This document shows positions 18,675-25,702 of a stretch of 64,000 nt of DNA, piece by piece. The first letter of the stretch is position 1, and every line of letters starts with the position of its first letter. This stretch comes from a bacterium. GTDB lineage: Bacteria > Gemmatimonadota > Gemmatimonadetes > Gemmatimonadales > Gemmatimonadaceae. The notes under the pieces are model-generated. The model saw nothing but the letters and a program-made list of their open reading frames with translations. It did not search any database and had not been told where the DNA came from. The translations under genes were made by a program, and so were the position numbers. The stretch spans positions 11,793 through 75,792 of the forward strand of contig JAJZRK010000001.1 of the NCBI GenBank assembly GCA_021802745.1, read 5' to 3'.

Positions 18675-18765
18675 ATGACCTCCCGGTGCAGGTGCGTCGC
18701 AAGGTCCTCACCACGCGCAGAGTCACCAACCAGACGTCACTTCGATGACGATCGCGCTCCCACAT

Positions 18766-19107
18766 TCACTTCCCGGCTGTCACCTCAATGACCACCGCGA
18801 AGGTCCGTACCTCCCTTTCGCGCAGCACCCCGACGCCGATCACGTGGCGCGCGATCTCCTCACCGCGCTCGTTGCGGATCTCGGCGACCATCGAGTACTC
18901 CCACGGCTCACTCTCCGGGGGGCGCATGATTCTCCCTTCGACACGGAACGGCACCAACGTCGTCGCGGCGCGCGCTGGCGCCGTCTTCGCCTCGAAGCGC
19001 AGGTGCTTCCGGCACGCCGGGCAAATGGCCGCGCTGGCGAGGATCGTCTGCCGACAGTGTGGACACGTGCGCTCGGCCCCTGGCGTCGCCTGACGCCCCG
19101 CCGTCAT
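18766..19107 (-). CDS. Zinc-ribbon protein coupled to bactofilin
   Basis: A 113-aa protein whose N-terminus is a double-knuckle zinc ribbon (CPHC, residues ~15-18, and CPAC, ~29-32). A ~75-residue beta-rich domain follows (LVPFRVEGRIMRPPESEPWEY, VIGVGVLREREVRTFAVVIEV). The ATG overlaps the TGA of the bactofilin gene (ATGA), so translation is probably coupled and the two proteins may act together. The C-terminal domain was not recognised. Confidence 0.8.
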   Translation of the reverse strand: MTAGRQATPGAERTCPHCRQTILASAAICPACRKHLRFEAKTAPARAATTLVPFRVEGRIMRPPESEPWEYSMVAEIRNERGEEIARHVIGVGVLREREVRTFAVVIEVTAGK

Positions 19108-19631
19108 GGGATGGCGCCGCGCTCCAGCTTGATCGCGGGGGCGCTCGCCCCAGCGTCCTCCCAGCCAAACTCGACCTGGCCGCGCATGCGTGAACCCGCC
19201 GCGACGGTCAGCGAGCCGGCCTTGAGGTCACCGTTGAGCACGCCCGAGTCGAGCAGCTCGACCCGGGTGGCCCCGGTGATGTTCCCCTCGAGCTCGCCGC
19301 CGATCACCACCGTGCTGGCGCGGACGCCGCCCGTGAGTTTCGCGCCCTGTTCGATGGAGAGGTTGCCCTGCACCTGCACGTCGCCCTTGAACCGCCCCGC
19401 AAGGCGCAGGTGACCGGTGCCCTCGATCTTCCCCTCGATCGTGATCTCGGAGGCGATGAGCGACTCCCGCTGCTCGCGCGCCGGCGCGTGCACTGGCGCC
19501 GGTGCGACGCGCGGCGCCGGATCGGGGCGCGTGTCGGCGACGCGCGTGTCGCCGACGCGCGTGATTGGAGTGTCCGCCACGGCGAGCACATCATCCTTCT
19601 TGGGCGCGGGTTGGTCTTTCCAGATGGCCAT
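19104..19631 (-). CDS. Bactofilin (polymer-forming cytoskeletal protein)
   Basis: A 175-aa bactofilin. The central domain (residues ~60-155) is a right-handed beta-helix of hydrophobic/glycine turns: ITIEGKIEGTGHLRLAGRFKG, VQVQGNLSIEQGAKLTGGV, VVIGGELEGNI. It is flanked by a Pro/Ala/Arg-rich N-terminal tail and a short C-terminal tail, the normal layout. Bactofilins self-assemble into nucleotide-free filaments that position cell-wall or chromosome factors. The N-terminal tail includes a short repeat (RVGDTRVADTRPD). It forms a two-gene unit with the coupled zinc-ribbon gene. Confidence 0.92.
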   Translation of the reverse strand: MAIWKDQPAPKKDDVLAVADTPITRVGDTRVADTRPDPAPRVAPAPVHAPAREQRESLIASEITIEGKIEGTGHLRLAGRFKGDVQVQGNLSIEQGAKLTGGVRASTVVIGGELEGNITGATRVELLDSGVLNGDLKAGSLTVAAGSRMRGQVEFGWEDAGASAPAIKLERGAIP

Positions 19632-19834
19632 GGGTGCAGGTCCTCATTGGGGGGGCGTACGTGACAATGGCGTGCATACACCATGCTCTGCGGACCGTGC
19701 CGGTTGTGTAGGACGGGTGCTGACACTGGATCACGCCGGCGCCCGTGCGTTTCTACCGCGTCGCGTCCGGGAAGCGGCGGAAGCACGAAGGGCCGCCCGG
19801 TTCCCCGGACGGCCCTTCGCATCCCGCGCGCGGT

Positions 19835-20122
19835 TCAGCGCTTGTCGGGCAGCTTCGCGAGGATCTGCGCCGGCATGCTCGCCGGCGTCACCATGCGGCG
19901 ACGCGCGGTCGTTTCGGCTTCGACCTTCTTCCAAAAGGCCACCTCGCGCGGCGCCGCGTTCAGCGCGGCCTCAGCCACCGGCTCGCCGTCCAGCCAGGCG
20001 TGCACCGCCTCGGAGATGTGCCCGGCCGATGCAAGCTCCTGGTCGGCCATCGGCGCTTCCTTGGGCGGGCGGGGCGTCCCCGGTTCGAGTTCGTCGCGCG
20101 GATCAAGATCGTTCTGCATCAC
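19835..20122 (-). CDS. Small protein coupled to ECF sigma factor, possible anti-sigma remnant
   Basis: A 95-aa acidic, soluble protein whose ATG overlaps the sigma-factor stop (ATGA). That position is normally taken by the anti-sigma gene. The segment ISEAVHAWLDGEPVAEAAL resembles the opening of anti-sigma domains (helix, then xLDGE). The HxxxCxxC zinc motif of ZAS anti-sigma factors is absent, there is no transmembrane helix, and there are no cysteines. It may be a minimal soluble anti-sigma factor or an unrelated accessory protein. Confidence 0.65.
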   Translation of the reverse strand: MMQNDLDPRDELEPGTPRPPKEAPMADQELASAGHISEAVHAWLDGEPVAEAALNAAPREVAFWKKVEAETTARRRMVTPASMPAQILAKLPDKR

Positions 20123-20685
20123 TGGTATCGCTCCTCCAGCAGCGCCTGAAGCGCCTCGCGGGCACGGTGCACGCGCATCTTCAGGGCACCCACGGTCGTG
20201 TCGAGCAACTCGGCCATCTCCTCGTACGACCGACCCTCGACGTGCTTCATCACGAACGCCTCCCGCAACGACGCGGGGAGCGCGGACAACGCGCGGTCCA
20301 GGTCGGATCGCAGTTCACCCCGGTCGAGTTCTTCCTCCGGGGTCTCGTATCCAGACGCCTGATCGTCCTCTTCGTAACTCAGGTGGGTCCGACGGATGTT
20401 CTTGAGCCAGTCCTTGCACCCGTTGGCCACGATGCGGAAAACCCAGGCATCGAAGCGGCCGCGCACCTCGCTGAGGTGGTTGTACGCCTTGATGAACGAG
20501 ACCTGCAGGATGTCCTCGGCGACGTCGGGACTCCCTGTCATGCCCACCGCGTGGCGATACAGCGGATCGCTGTAGCGCTCGATGAGCGTGCCAAAGGCGT
20601 TCCTGTCCCCGGCGAGTACGCGGTCAATAACGGCCTGGTCCGCGTCGGCCTGTTCTTGCTGCGGCGAGGGCTGGGTCAGTTTCAC
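20119..20685 (-). CDS. RNA polymerase ECF sigma factor (sigma-70 family)
   Basis: A 188-aa group IV sigma factor. Region 2 (residues ~20-90) has AFGTLIERYSDPLYRHAVGM, PDVAEDILQVSFIKAYNHL and FDAWVFRIVANGCKDWLKNIRR. Region 4 (~130-185) has LSALPASLREAFVMKHVEGRSYEEMAELLDTTVGALKMRVHRARE, with its helix-turn-helix; these are cited as motif spans. An acidic linker (YEEDDQASGYETPEEELDRGE) joins them. It directs RNA polymerase to a stress or envelope regulon that is not identifiable here. The GTG at 20685 is chosen because a -10-like TACACT lies six bases upstream, the spacing of leaderless transcripts; the frame is open to 20769 without sigma-like sequence. The coupled small gene downstream may encode its regulator. 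Confidence 0.92.
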   Translation of the reverse strand: MKLTQPSPQQEQADADQAVIDRVLAGDRNAFGTLIERYSDPLYRHAVGMTGSPDVAEDILQVSFIKAYNHLSEVRGRFDAWVFRIVANGCKDWLKNIRRTHLSYEEDDQASGYETPEEELDRGELRSDLDRALSALPASLREAFVMKHVEGRSYEEMAELLDTTVGALKMRVHRAREALQALLEERYQ

Positions 20686-20691
20686 GACGCT

Positions 20692-20697
20692 AGTGTA
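20692..20697 (-). promoter_or_regulatory. -10-like hexamer of the ECF sigma gene
   Basis: TACACT on the minus strand, separated by six bases from the GTG start codon. This places the expected transcription start at or next to the start codon (leaderless mRNA). No good -35 match lies 17 bases upstream. Confidence 0.35.
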
Positions 20698-20839
20698 ATG
20701 CCGCACACGCGCCGGGGACAGGCCCACCCCCACCGTCGCCCGAAGAGGCCACGCTGGGGTGTCGCACAATCGAGACGAGCCGGAATTTGGCCGGGTAACG
20801 CGGGCGTGCCGCGCGGCGTCGAGCGCAGGGCGGCGCGCA

Positions 20840-22069
20840 TTACAGCGGGCGCGGCGGGATGGGAATCGAGAGCCCGTACCGGGTGTTCAGCGCGGCGGCC
20901 ACGCGATCGGCCAGCAGGTCCTGGCCGTAGGCGCTGGGCTGTATGCCGTCGAGCGACGTGGCCATGCCAAACGGCGCATCGCTGCCAAAGAAACCCGCCG
21001 CCGTGAACGATGGGGCGTTGAACGGGATTTCCATCGCGAAGATCGGCACGTCCACGTACGCGAACTCCCGCTTGTCCGCCGCCGCCTTGATGGCGGCGTT
21101 GAGCGCCGAGATCGTCTGCGTGATGAGCGCCGCGTCGGCGGCGGTCAGGATGTAGTCGGCCTCGCCGGGGCGATCGGCGCAGGAGAGCGCCTGCGGCGTA
21201 CCGGCGGTGCGCGCCGCCGCCGCGAGCGCCGGCAGCACGACGACGGTGTTGACGAGATTCGTGCTCCCCTCGCAATCGGGCGCGACGTCGAGTCCGTACG
21301 CACCGAGCGGTGTGCGCTGCTGCCACAGCACGGCGCCCGAGCGCCACGCGGGGAGGAACATCAGCGCGGGAACCCCCACGAACACCGCCTTGGCCCCCGT
21401 GGCCTTCACGCTGTCGGCGATCGAATCGAAGACGACGGCGAAGACCGACGCGGGCATCAGCGTCCACGCCGTCTTCTGCGTGTAGGACGTCCCCGTGATC
21501 ACGAGCCCGGTGGTGGCGGCCCGCAACACTTCCCCGGCGCCGAGTTCCACGGCGACGAGCGTGGGATGCTGCGATTGCATGGCCTGCAGCTGCGTCTGCA
21601 CCGACGGCAGCACGAGGGGGTACCGTGACTGGTCGAGCGAGGCGGGCTGCGTGACGAGTGACCGCGGCGAGGTGTGCAGCGCATCCCAGGCAGTGGCGCC
21701 GGCAATGGCCACGCTGTTGGCGGGGAGCGTGTCGGAGCCGATCCGGCCATTGCAGGGGTTCGATCCGGGGACGACCGGTCCGGCGAGGGTACGATAGATG
21801 GCGAGCGGTGCGACGAGCGGGGGGACGCAGCCCGGGCTCTTGAGCCCCGGCACGCGGAATGGAGCGTCGATGCGGGCCGCGAGCCGCGCGGGCCAGGCCG
21901 CGATCTGGGACTCGTAGACGACGCCCGACGACTGCTCGCCCATCGTGAGCCCGGTGCCGACGGCGACGAAGCGCCGGAAGGCTGACGCGCCATCGGGCGC
22001 GGTAATTCGCGCGTCGCTGGAGCAGGCGGCGACCGCCAGGATCAGTGCGAGACGTGCACGAGAACGCAT
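20840..22069 (-). CDS. SGNH/GDSL-type lipoprotein with degenerate catalytic residues
   Basis: A 409-aa lipoprotein (lipobox AVAAC, Cys16). Residues ~33-46 read RFVAVGTGLTMGEQ, which aligns with the GDSLTxG block I of GDSL esterases but has Thr-Gly where Asp-Ser (the nucleophile) should be. The C-terminal block V reads LDGIQPSAYGQ, where DGxHPS carries the catalytic histidine; here it is Gln. Both key catalytic residues are therefore missing. The fold otherwise looks complete (YPLVLPSVQTQLQ, LVAVELGAGEVLRA as the GxND-like block, VFVGVPALMFLP). It is probably a non-enzymatic surface protein or one with altered chemistry. It lies 70-150 bp upstream of the sigma gene on the same strand, apparently as a separate unit. 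Confidence 0.75.
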   Translation of the reverse strand: MRSRARLALILAVAACSSDARITAPDGASAFRRFVAVGTGLTMGEQSSGVVYESQIAAWPARLAARIDAPFRVPGLKSPGCVPPLVAPLAIYRTLAGPVVPGSNPCNGRIGSDTLPANSVAIAGATAWDALHTSPRSLVTQPASLDQSRYPLVLPSVQTQLQAMQSQHPTLVAVELGAGEVLRAATTGLVITGTSYTQKTAWTLMPASVFAVVFDSIADSVKATGAKAVFVGVPALMFLPAWRSGAVLWQQRTPLGAYGLDVAPDCEGSTNLVNTVVVLPALAAAARTAGTPQALSCADRPGEADYILTAADAALITQTISALNAAIKAAADKREFAYVDVPIFAMEIPFNAPSFTAAGFFGSDAPFGMATSLDGIQPSAYGQDLLADRVAAALNTRYGLSIPIPPRPL

Positions 22070-22127
22070 CAGGAGGAATATGGGCGTGACATCGGGTGAT
22101 TCACAGCGATTGGCTGAAGGGTTACTG

Positions 22128-22290
22128 CCACCGCGAAGGGGGAAGGGCGCGAAGACAAACCGCTGGATGAGGTGGCCGGAGCGGCCGCAACACGAAAGGC
22201 CTTGACCACGGGACCCACGGTGAGCCTGCTACCCCGGATGGCACCGCGCCGTTCTTCGCGCCCCGTCGCGCCCTTCGTGCCTTGTGGTGG
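22128..22290. repeat. Family A inverted-repeat element, copy 2 (no gene inside)
   Basis: Left arm 22128-22155 (CCACCGCGAAG, then GGGAAGGGC, GCGAAGACA). Right arm 22254-22290, which on the other strand reads CCACCACAAGG, CACGAAGGG, CGCGACGGG, GCGCGAAG. The ~100-bp centre has local GC-rich hairpins (for example GGCCGGAGCGGCC) and no credible gene. The element separates the SGNH-like gene start from the stop of the CoA-transferase gene. Confidence 0.72.
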
Positions 22291-22294
22291 CTGT

Positions 22295-23416
22295 TCACTG
22301 AACGTCGAACGCACCCCATCCGAGCCGTCGCACGAGTTCGCCGTGCGCATCGAGCATTGGCGGCGCGCGGCGCACGCTGGCCGGCGGCAGCGGTGCGACG
22401 CCGGTGAGCGGGGAGGCCTCCACGTCGCGCAGCGCTTCGAGCACCGGCTTGACGACGCCGCACGGCACCCGGGCGGCGTCGAGCGCGGCAATCCACGTGG
22501 CGGCCGTCCGCGTGCGTACGCGCTCCGCAATCGCCGCCACGACCGCCTCGCGATGCGCGAGGCGCCCGGCATTGGTGCGATAGCGCTCATCCGCAGCGAG
22601 TGCGTCGAGCGCGAGCACGCGCAGCAGCGCGGCAAACTGCGCGTCGCTCCCGACCGCAATGACCATGGGCCGGTCGCGCGCGTCGAAGAGCTGGTACGGC
22701 ACCAGGTTGGGATGCGCATTGCCCCAGCGCGGCGCGTCGTGCCGCGAGACCAGCGCGTTCTGCGCCACGTTGACCAGCGAGGCGACGGCGCTGTGCGCCA
22801 GCGAGAGCACGAGGTGACGCGCCGCTGCGTCGCGCGCCGCTGCGTCGCGCGACCGCTCGCGGGCCGCCAGCGCCGCCAGAATGGCGATGGCGGCGTCCTT
22901 GCCCGCGATGACATCGGCCAGCGCGACGCCGACCTTCACGGGCCCGCCGCGTGGCTCGCCGGTGATGGCCATCCAGCCGGATTCCGCCTGCACGACGAAG
23001 TCGTAGCCCGGCCGGTCAGAGGCGGCCCCGAAGCCGGTGATTGTGCACCAGATCAGCCGCGGGTGCTGCTCCAGCAGGGCGTGCGGGGCGATCCCCCAAC
23101 GCTCCAGCGTGCCGCGCTGGAAGTTGTCCACGACCACGTCGGCCTCCGCCGCCAGGTCGCGGACCGTGGCGGCGCCCGCGGCGGTGGAGAGGTCCAGCGC
23201 GACCGAGAGCTTGTTGCGATTGACCGACAGGTAGTACGCGCTGCGCCCCTCCGGGTCGAATGGGGGCCCCCAGCCGCGGGTGTCGTCGCCGGCCCCCGGA
23301 CGTTCGACCTTGAGGACGTCCGCTCCCAGATCCCCGAGAATCATGGTACAGAGTGGTCCAGCGAGTACGCGACTCAAGTCGAGAATTCTTATACCTGATA
23401 GCGGAAGTGTCGCCAT
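22295..23416 (-). CDS. Family III CoA transferase (CaiB/BaiF)
   Basis: A 373-aa member of the CaiB/BaiF (formyl-CoA transferase) family, which moves CoA between organic acids through an aspartyl-CoA intermediate. The N-terminal GIRILDLSRVLAGPLCTMILGDLGADVLKVERPG (motif span residues ~7-40) is diagnostic. VNRNKLSVALDL and the catalytic Asp in GYDFVVQAESGWM (~Asp155) are present, as is GKDAAIAILAALAARERS. The protein is slightly short of the usual ~400 residues, mainly at the C-terminus. The ATG at 23416 gives the standard N-terminus; a TTG ten codons upstream is less likely. Upstream is an unusually AT-rich region. Confidence 0.92.
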   Translation of the reverse strand: MATLPLSGIRILDLSRVLAGPLCTMILGDLGADVLKVERPGAGDDTRGWGPPFDPEGRSAYYLSVNRNKLSVALDLSTAAGAATVRDLAAEADVVVDNFQRGTLERWGIAPHALLEQHPRLIWCTITGFGAASDRPGYDFVVQAESGWMAITGEPRGGPVKVGVALADVIAGKDAAIAILAALAARERSRDAAARDAAARHLVLSLAHSAVASLVNVAQNALVSRHDAPRWGNAHPNLVPYQLFDARDRPMVIAVGSDAQFAALLRVLALDALAADERYRTNAGRLAHREAVVAAIAERVRTRTAATWIAALDAARVPCGVVKPVLEALRDVEASPLTGVAPLPPASVRRAPPMLDAHGELVRRLGWGAFDVQ

Positions 23417-23671
23417 TATGTCTTGATACTCGTTGTATTGTGGCAATAAAATTGCTCGGAATGCGTCAATTACGCCCCAGCGACATCCGTGCAGAAAATC
23501 GTTCCGCTCACCTTGATTATCTCTACGAAAATCATATACTTGGCCCCGATCAATAGGCGAGCGCTCTTATATGCGATTCCCGAGCGCCCCTTTGCCCCTT
23601 CGCTTAGCGCTCGATGCGATGGGGCCTGACGCCGGAGCGAGCCACCGGCGGCTCGAGCAAGGAGCATGAAA
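23417..23671. other. AT-rich intergenic island without a convincing gene
   Basis: About 200 bp (23400-23600) is roughly half A+T, against about 30% around it. It holds the divergent promoters of the CoA transferase (left) and the phasin-like gene (right). Short open frames exist on both strands, but none has a ribosome site or recognisable protein. The right end carries AAGGAG (23659-23664), the ribosome site of the gene starting at 23672. Confidence 0.5.
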
Positions 23672-24238
23672 ATGACCGACAAAGCCCCCGCCAAGCCAGA
23701 AGGGAGCGGCACCGTTCTGCCTCGCCGTCATCCCGGCCACCGCGGCCAGGATGTGCGCGACGCCGTGGCCGAGATGGCGGCCAAGGCGGCGGAAATCTCC
23801 ATGGAGGCCGGCAGCAAGATGGCGGCGGCCATGAAAGATGTCATCAATGCGGCCGCCGGACTGACCGGGTTCGCCATTGAGAGTGCGCGCGACGTGGTGC
23901 AGTTCATGGTGCGCCGCGGCCAGATGACGCAGGACGAGGCCGACAAGCTGCTGCATGGCGTCGAGGAGGCGTGGAGCAAGAAGCACAAGTCGGCCAAGCC
24001 GGCGCCGAAGGCCGAAGTGCACAAGCCCGCTCCGAAGGTCGAAGCGCACAAGCCGGTCGCGCATAAGCCGGCCGCGCATAAGCCGGCCGCGCACAAGCCA
24101 GTCGCGCACAAGCCGGCCGCGCATAAGCCTGCGGCCCACAAGCCGGCGGCCAAGAAGGCGGCCGCCGCCAAGACAGCGGTGGTGAAGAAAGCCCCCGCCA
24201 AGAAGGCGCCCGCCAAGAAGCCCGCGCCCAAGAAGTAG
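23672..24238 (+). CDS. PhaF-like protein: phasin-type N-terminus with histone-like KPA tail
   Basis: A 188-aa protein in two parts. Residues ~20-105 are helical and amphipathic (VRDAVAEMAAKAAEISMEAG, ARDVVQFMVRRGQMTQDEADKLLHGVEEAW), matching the phasin/PhaI-PhaF style of granule-associated proteins. Residues ~106-188 are a highly basic Lys/Pro/Ala/His tail of histone H1 type, with about seven AHKPA/V pentapeptides then AKK and APAKK units. In Pseudomonas, PhaF uses this layout to tie storage granules to the nucleoid; here that is an inference. The ATG at 23672 is favoured because AAGGAG is seven bases upstream; the ATG at 23666 would be only one base away. A strong terminator follows. Confidence 0.8.
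   Translation: MTDKAPAKPEGSGTVLPRRHPGHRGQDVRDAVAEMAAKAAEISMEAGSKMAAAMKDVINAAAGLTGFAIESARDVVQFMVRRGQMTQDEADKLLHGVEEAWSKKHKSAKPAPKAEVHKPAPKVEAHKPVAHKPAAHKPAAHKPVAHKPAAHKPAAHKPAAKKAAAAKTAVVKKAPAKKAPAKKPAPKK
24041..24150 (+). repeat. 15-bp tandem repeat coding for AHKPA/V units
   Basis: About seven near-identical 15-nt units of the form GCGCAYAAGCCGGYC lie in frame inside the phasin/histone-like gene. Most differences between units are C/T changes, several of them silent. This is an in-frame minisatellite expected to vary in copy number between strains. Confidence 0.85.
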
Positions 24239-24264
24239 CGGCGGGCGGCTTCCACGCGAGGCGA

Positions 24265-24298
24265 CGGGCGCGCACCTTCAGTGGTGCGCGCCCGTTTC
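24265..24298 (+). terminator. Hairpin terminator after phasin-like gene
   Basis: A perfect 12-bp stem (CGGGCGCGCACC and its complement) with a 6-nt loop, followed by TTTCCCTTTT. It is a well-formed intrinsic terminator 26 bp after the stop codon. It also rules out the GTG at 24281, inside the loop, as the start of the next gene. Confidence 0.88.
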
Positions 24299-24319
24299 CC
24301 TTTTCCTCCACCGTTCCCC

Positions 24320-25486
24320 GTGCCTGCGAACCCGCCGCCCCGTGGCGACGCCGTCGCCCTGACCGGCGCTCTCGTCTCCGTTGATTCGCGCAACCCCAAG
24401 CTCGTCCCCGAGGCACCGGGCGAGGGCGAGTGTGCGCGGATGCTCGCCGACGTGCTCACCTCGTGGGGCTTCCGCGTGGCGCTGCTGGAGGGCGCCCCGC
24501 AGCGGCCAAACGTCGTCGCGCGCATCGGCCGACCGGGGGGCCGGACCCTGATGTTCAGCGGGCACCTCGACACGGTGGGCGTCGCGGGCATGACCCATCC
24601 GCCGTTCGAGCCGGTCATCCGCGACGGCAATCTCCACGGCCGCGGCAGCTGCGACATGAAGGGCGGCGTGGCGGCCATGTGCGCGGCGGCGGTGCACGCG
24701 GCCGATGCGGGCCTTGACGGCGAGATCATCATCGCCGCCGTGATGGACGAGGAGTGGCAGTCGGAGGGGACGGCGGCGCTCATCGCGCATGGCGTGCGGG
24801 CGGACGCGGCGATTGTCACGGAACCGACGCGCCTGGCCATCGGCCCGGCGCACCGCGGCTTTGCCTGGGCGGTGGTGCAGGTGCACGGCGTGGCGGCGCA
24901 CGGATCGCGTTACGATGTGGGCGTCGACGCCAACACGATGGCCGGCCTGCTGCTGGCCGAGCTCGACGCGTACCAGCAGACGACGCTCACGCAGCGCACA
25001 CACCCGCTGCTGGGTCGCGGATCGTTCCACGCGGCGCGCATCAGCGGCGGACTCGGCCTCTCCACCTATGCCGACCGCTGCCGCGTGGAGTTCGAGCGTC
25101 GCACGCTGCCGGGCGAGACGGGTGAGGGCTTCGCGGTCGAGCTGCGCGCCGCGTGCGATCGGGTCGCCGCGCGCGACCCGCGGTTCCGCGCGGACGTCGA
25201 GGTGACCTTCGTGCAGGCGCCCAACGACGTGGCCGTGGACGCCCCCATCGTGAAGGCCCTCGTCGGCGCCGTCGAGGCAGTGGAGGGCGTGCCGCCGGCC
25301 GTGGAAGGCCTCTCGTACTGGACGGACGCCGCCCTTTTGTCGGCGGCCGGCATCCCGGCGATCTGCTACGGGCCGGGTGACATCCGCCTCGCGCACTCCG
25401 CTACCGAGTGGGTGCCCGTCAACGAAGTGCGGCGCGCCACGGCGGTGCTCGCGCAGGCGGCCATCCATTGGCTCGGGGTGCGCTAG
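24320..25486 (+). CDS. M20 metallopeptidase / deacylase (ArgE-DapE type)
   Basis: A 388-aa dizinc amidohydrolase of the M20 family (acetylornithine deacetylase or succinyl-diaminopimelate desuccinylase relatives). Metal and catalytic motifs: FSGHLDTVG (His and Asp), RGSCDMKGG (bridging Asp), AVMDEEW (catalytic Glu pair), IVTEPTRL (Asp position replaced by Glu, as in ArgE/DapE), and a C-terminal RLAHSATEWVPVNE (His). The dimerisation domain around residues 180-290 is present (AHRGFAWAVVQVHGVAAHGSRY). The start is set at GTG 24320, since the earlier GTG at 24281 lies in the upstream terminator. The next gene begins at the base after the stop codon. The substrate is not determined by sequence. 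Confidence 0.9.
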   Translation: MPANPPPRGDAVALTGALVSVDSRNPKLVPEAPGEGECARMLADVLTSWGFRVALLEGAPQRPNVVARIGRPGGRTLMFSGHLDTVGVAGMTHPPFEPVIRDGNLHGRGSCDMKGGVAAMCAAAVHAADAGLDGEIIIAAVMDEEWQSEGTAALIAHGVRADAAIVTEPTRLAIGPAHRGFAWAVVQVHGVAAHGSRYDVGVDANTMAGLLLAELDAYQQTTLTQRTHPLLGRGSFHAARISGGLGLSTYADRCRVEFERRTLPGETGEGFAVELRAACDRVAARDPRFRADVEVTFVQAPNDVAVDAPIVKALVGAVEAVEGVPPAVEGLSYWTDAALLSAAGIPAICYGPGDIRLAHSATEWVPVNEVRRATAVLAQAAIHWLGVR

Positions 25487-25702
25487 GTGCAGCTGACCGT
25501 CAAGCAGTATGACGCGCTGGAGCATGCCATCTCGCGCGGCCAGCGCATCGCCGTCTATCGTCGCGGCACAGAATACCTGGTGATCCCCGAGCGGCTCGTG
25601 TTGCGCGGCCGCCGCGAGTGCATCGAGGCGCGGCACCCGACGACGGGCGACCATCTCACGCTCTGGCTCGACGAAGCCGAGAGCGTGGAGGTGGTGCGAT
25701 GA
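25487..25702 (+). CDS. Small conserved-looking hypothetical protein
   Basis: A 71-aa protein starting with GTG at the first base after the peptidase stop codon and ending in an ATGA overlap with the RNase H-like gene. It is squeezed between two real genes with no spacing, which argues that it is translated. The sequence (LTVKQYDALEHAISRGQRIAVYRRGTEYLVIPERL) predicts a helix followed by a small beta-sheet. No domain was recognised. Confidence 0.7.
   Translation: MQLTVKQYDALEHAISRGQRIAVYRRGTEYLVIPERLVLRGRRECIEARHPTTGDHLTLWLDEAESVEVVR

Noticed and set aside
22080..22205. 42-codon plus-strand frame preceded by AGGAGG
   Set aside because: The ribosome-like site is good, but the frame reads into the family A repeat, has no protein-like composition, and is antisense to the promoter side of the SGNH-like gene.
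24281..24319. GTG at 24281 as the start of the M20 peptidase
   Set aside because: It lies in the loop of the strong terminator of the upstream gene; GTG 24320 gives family length.
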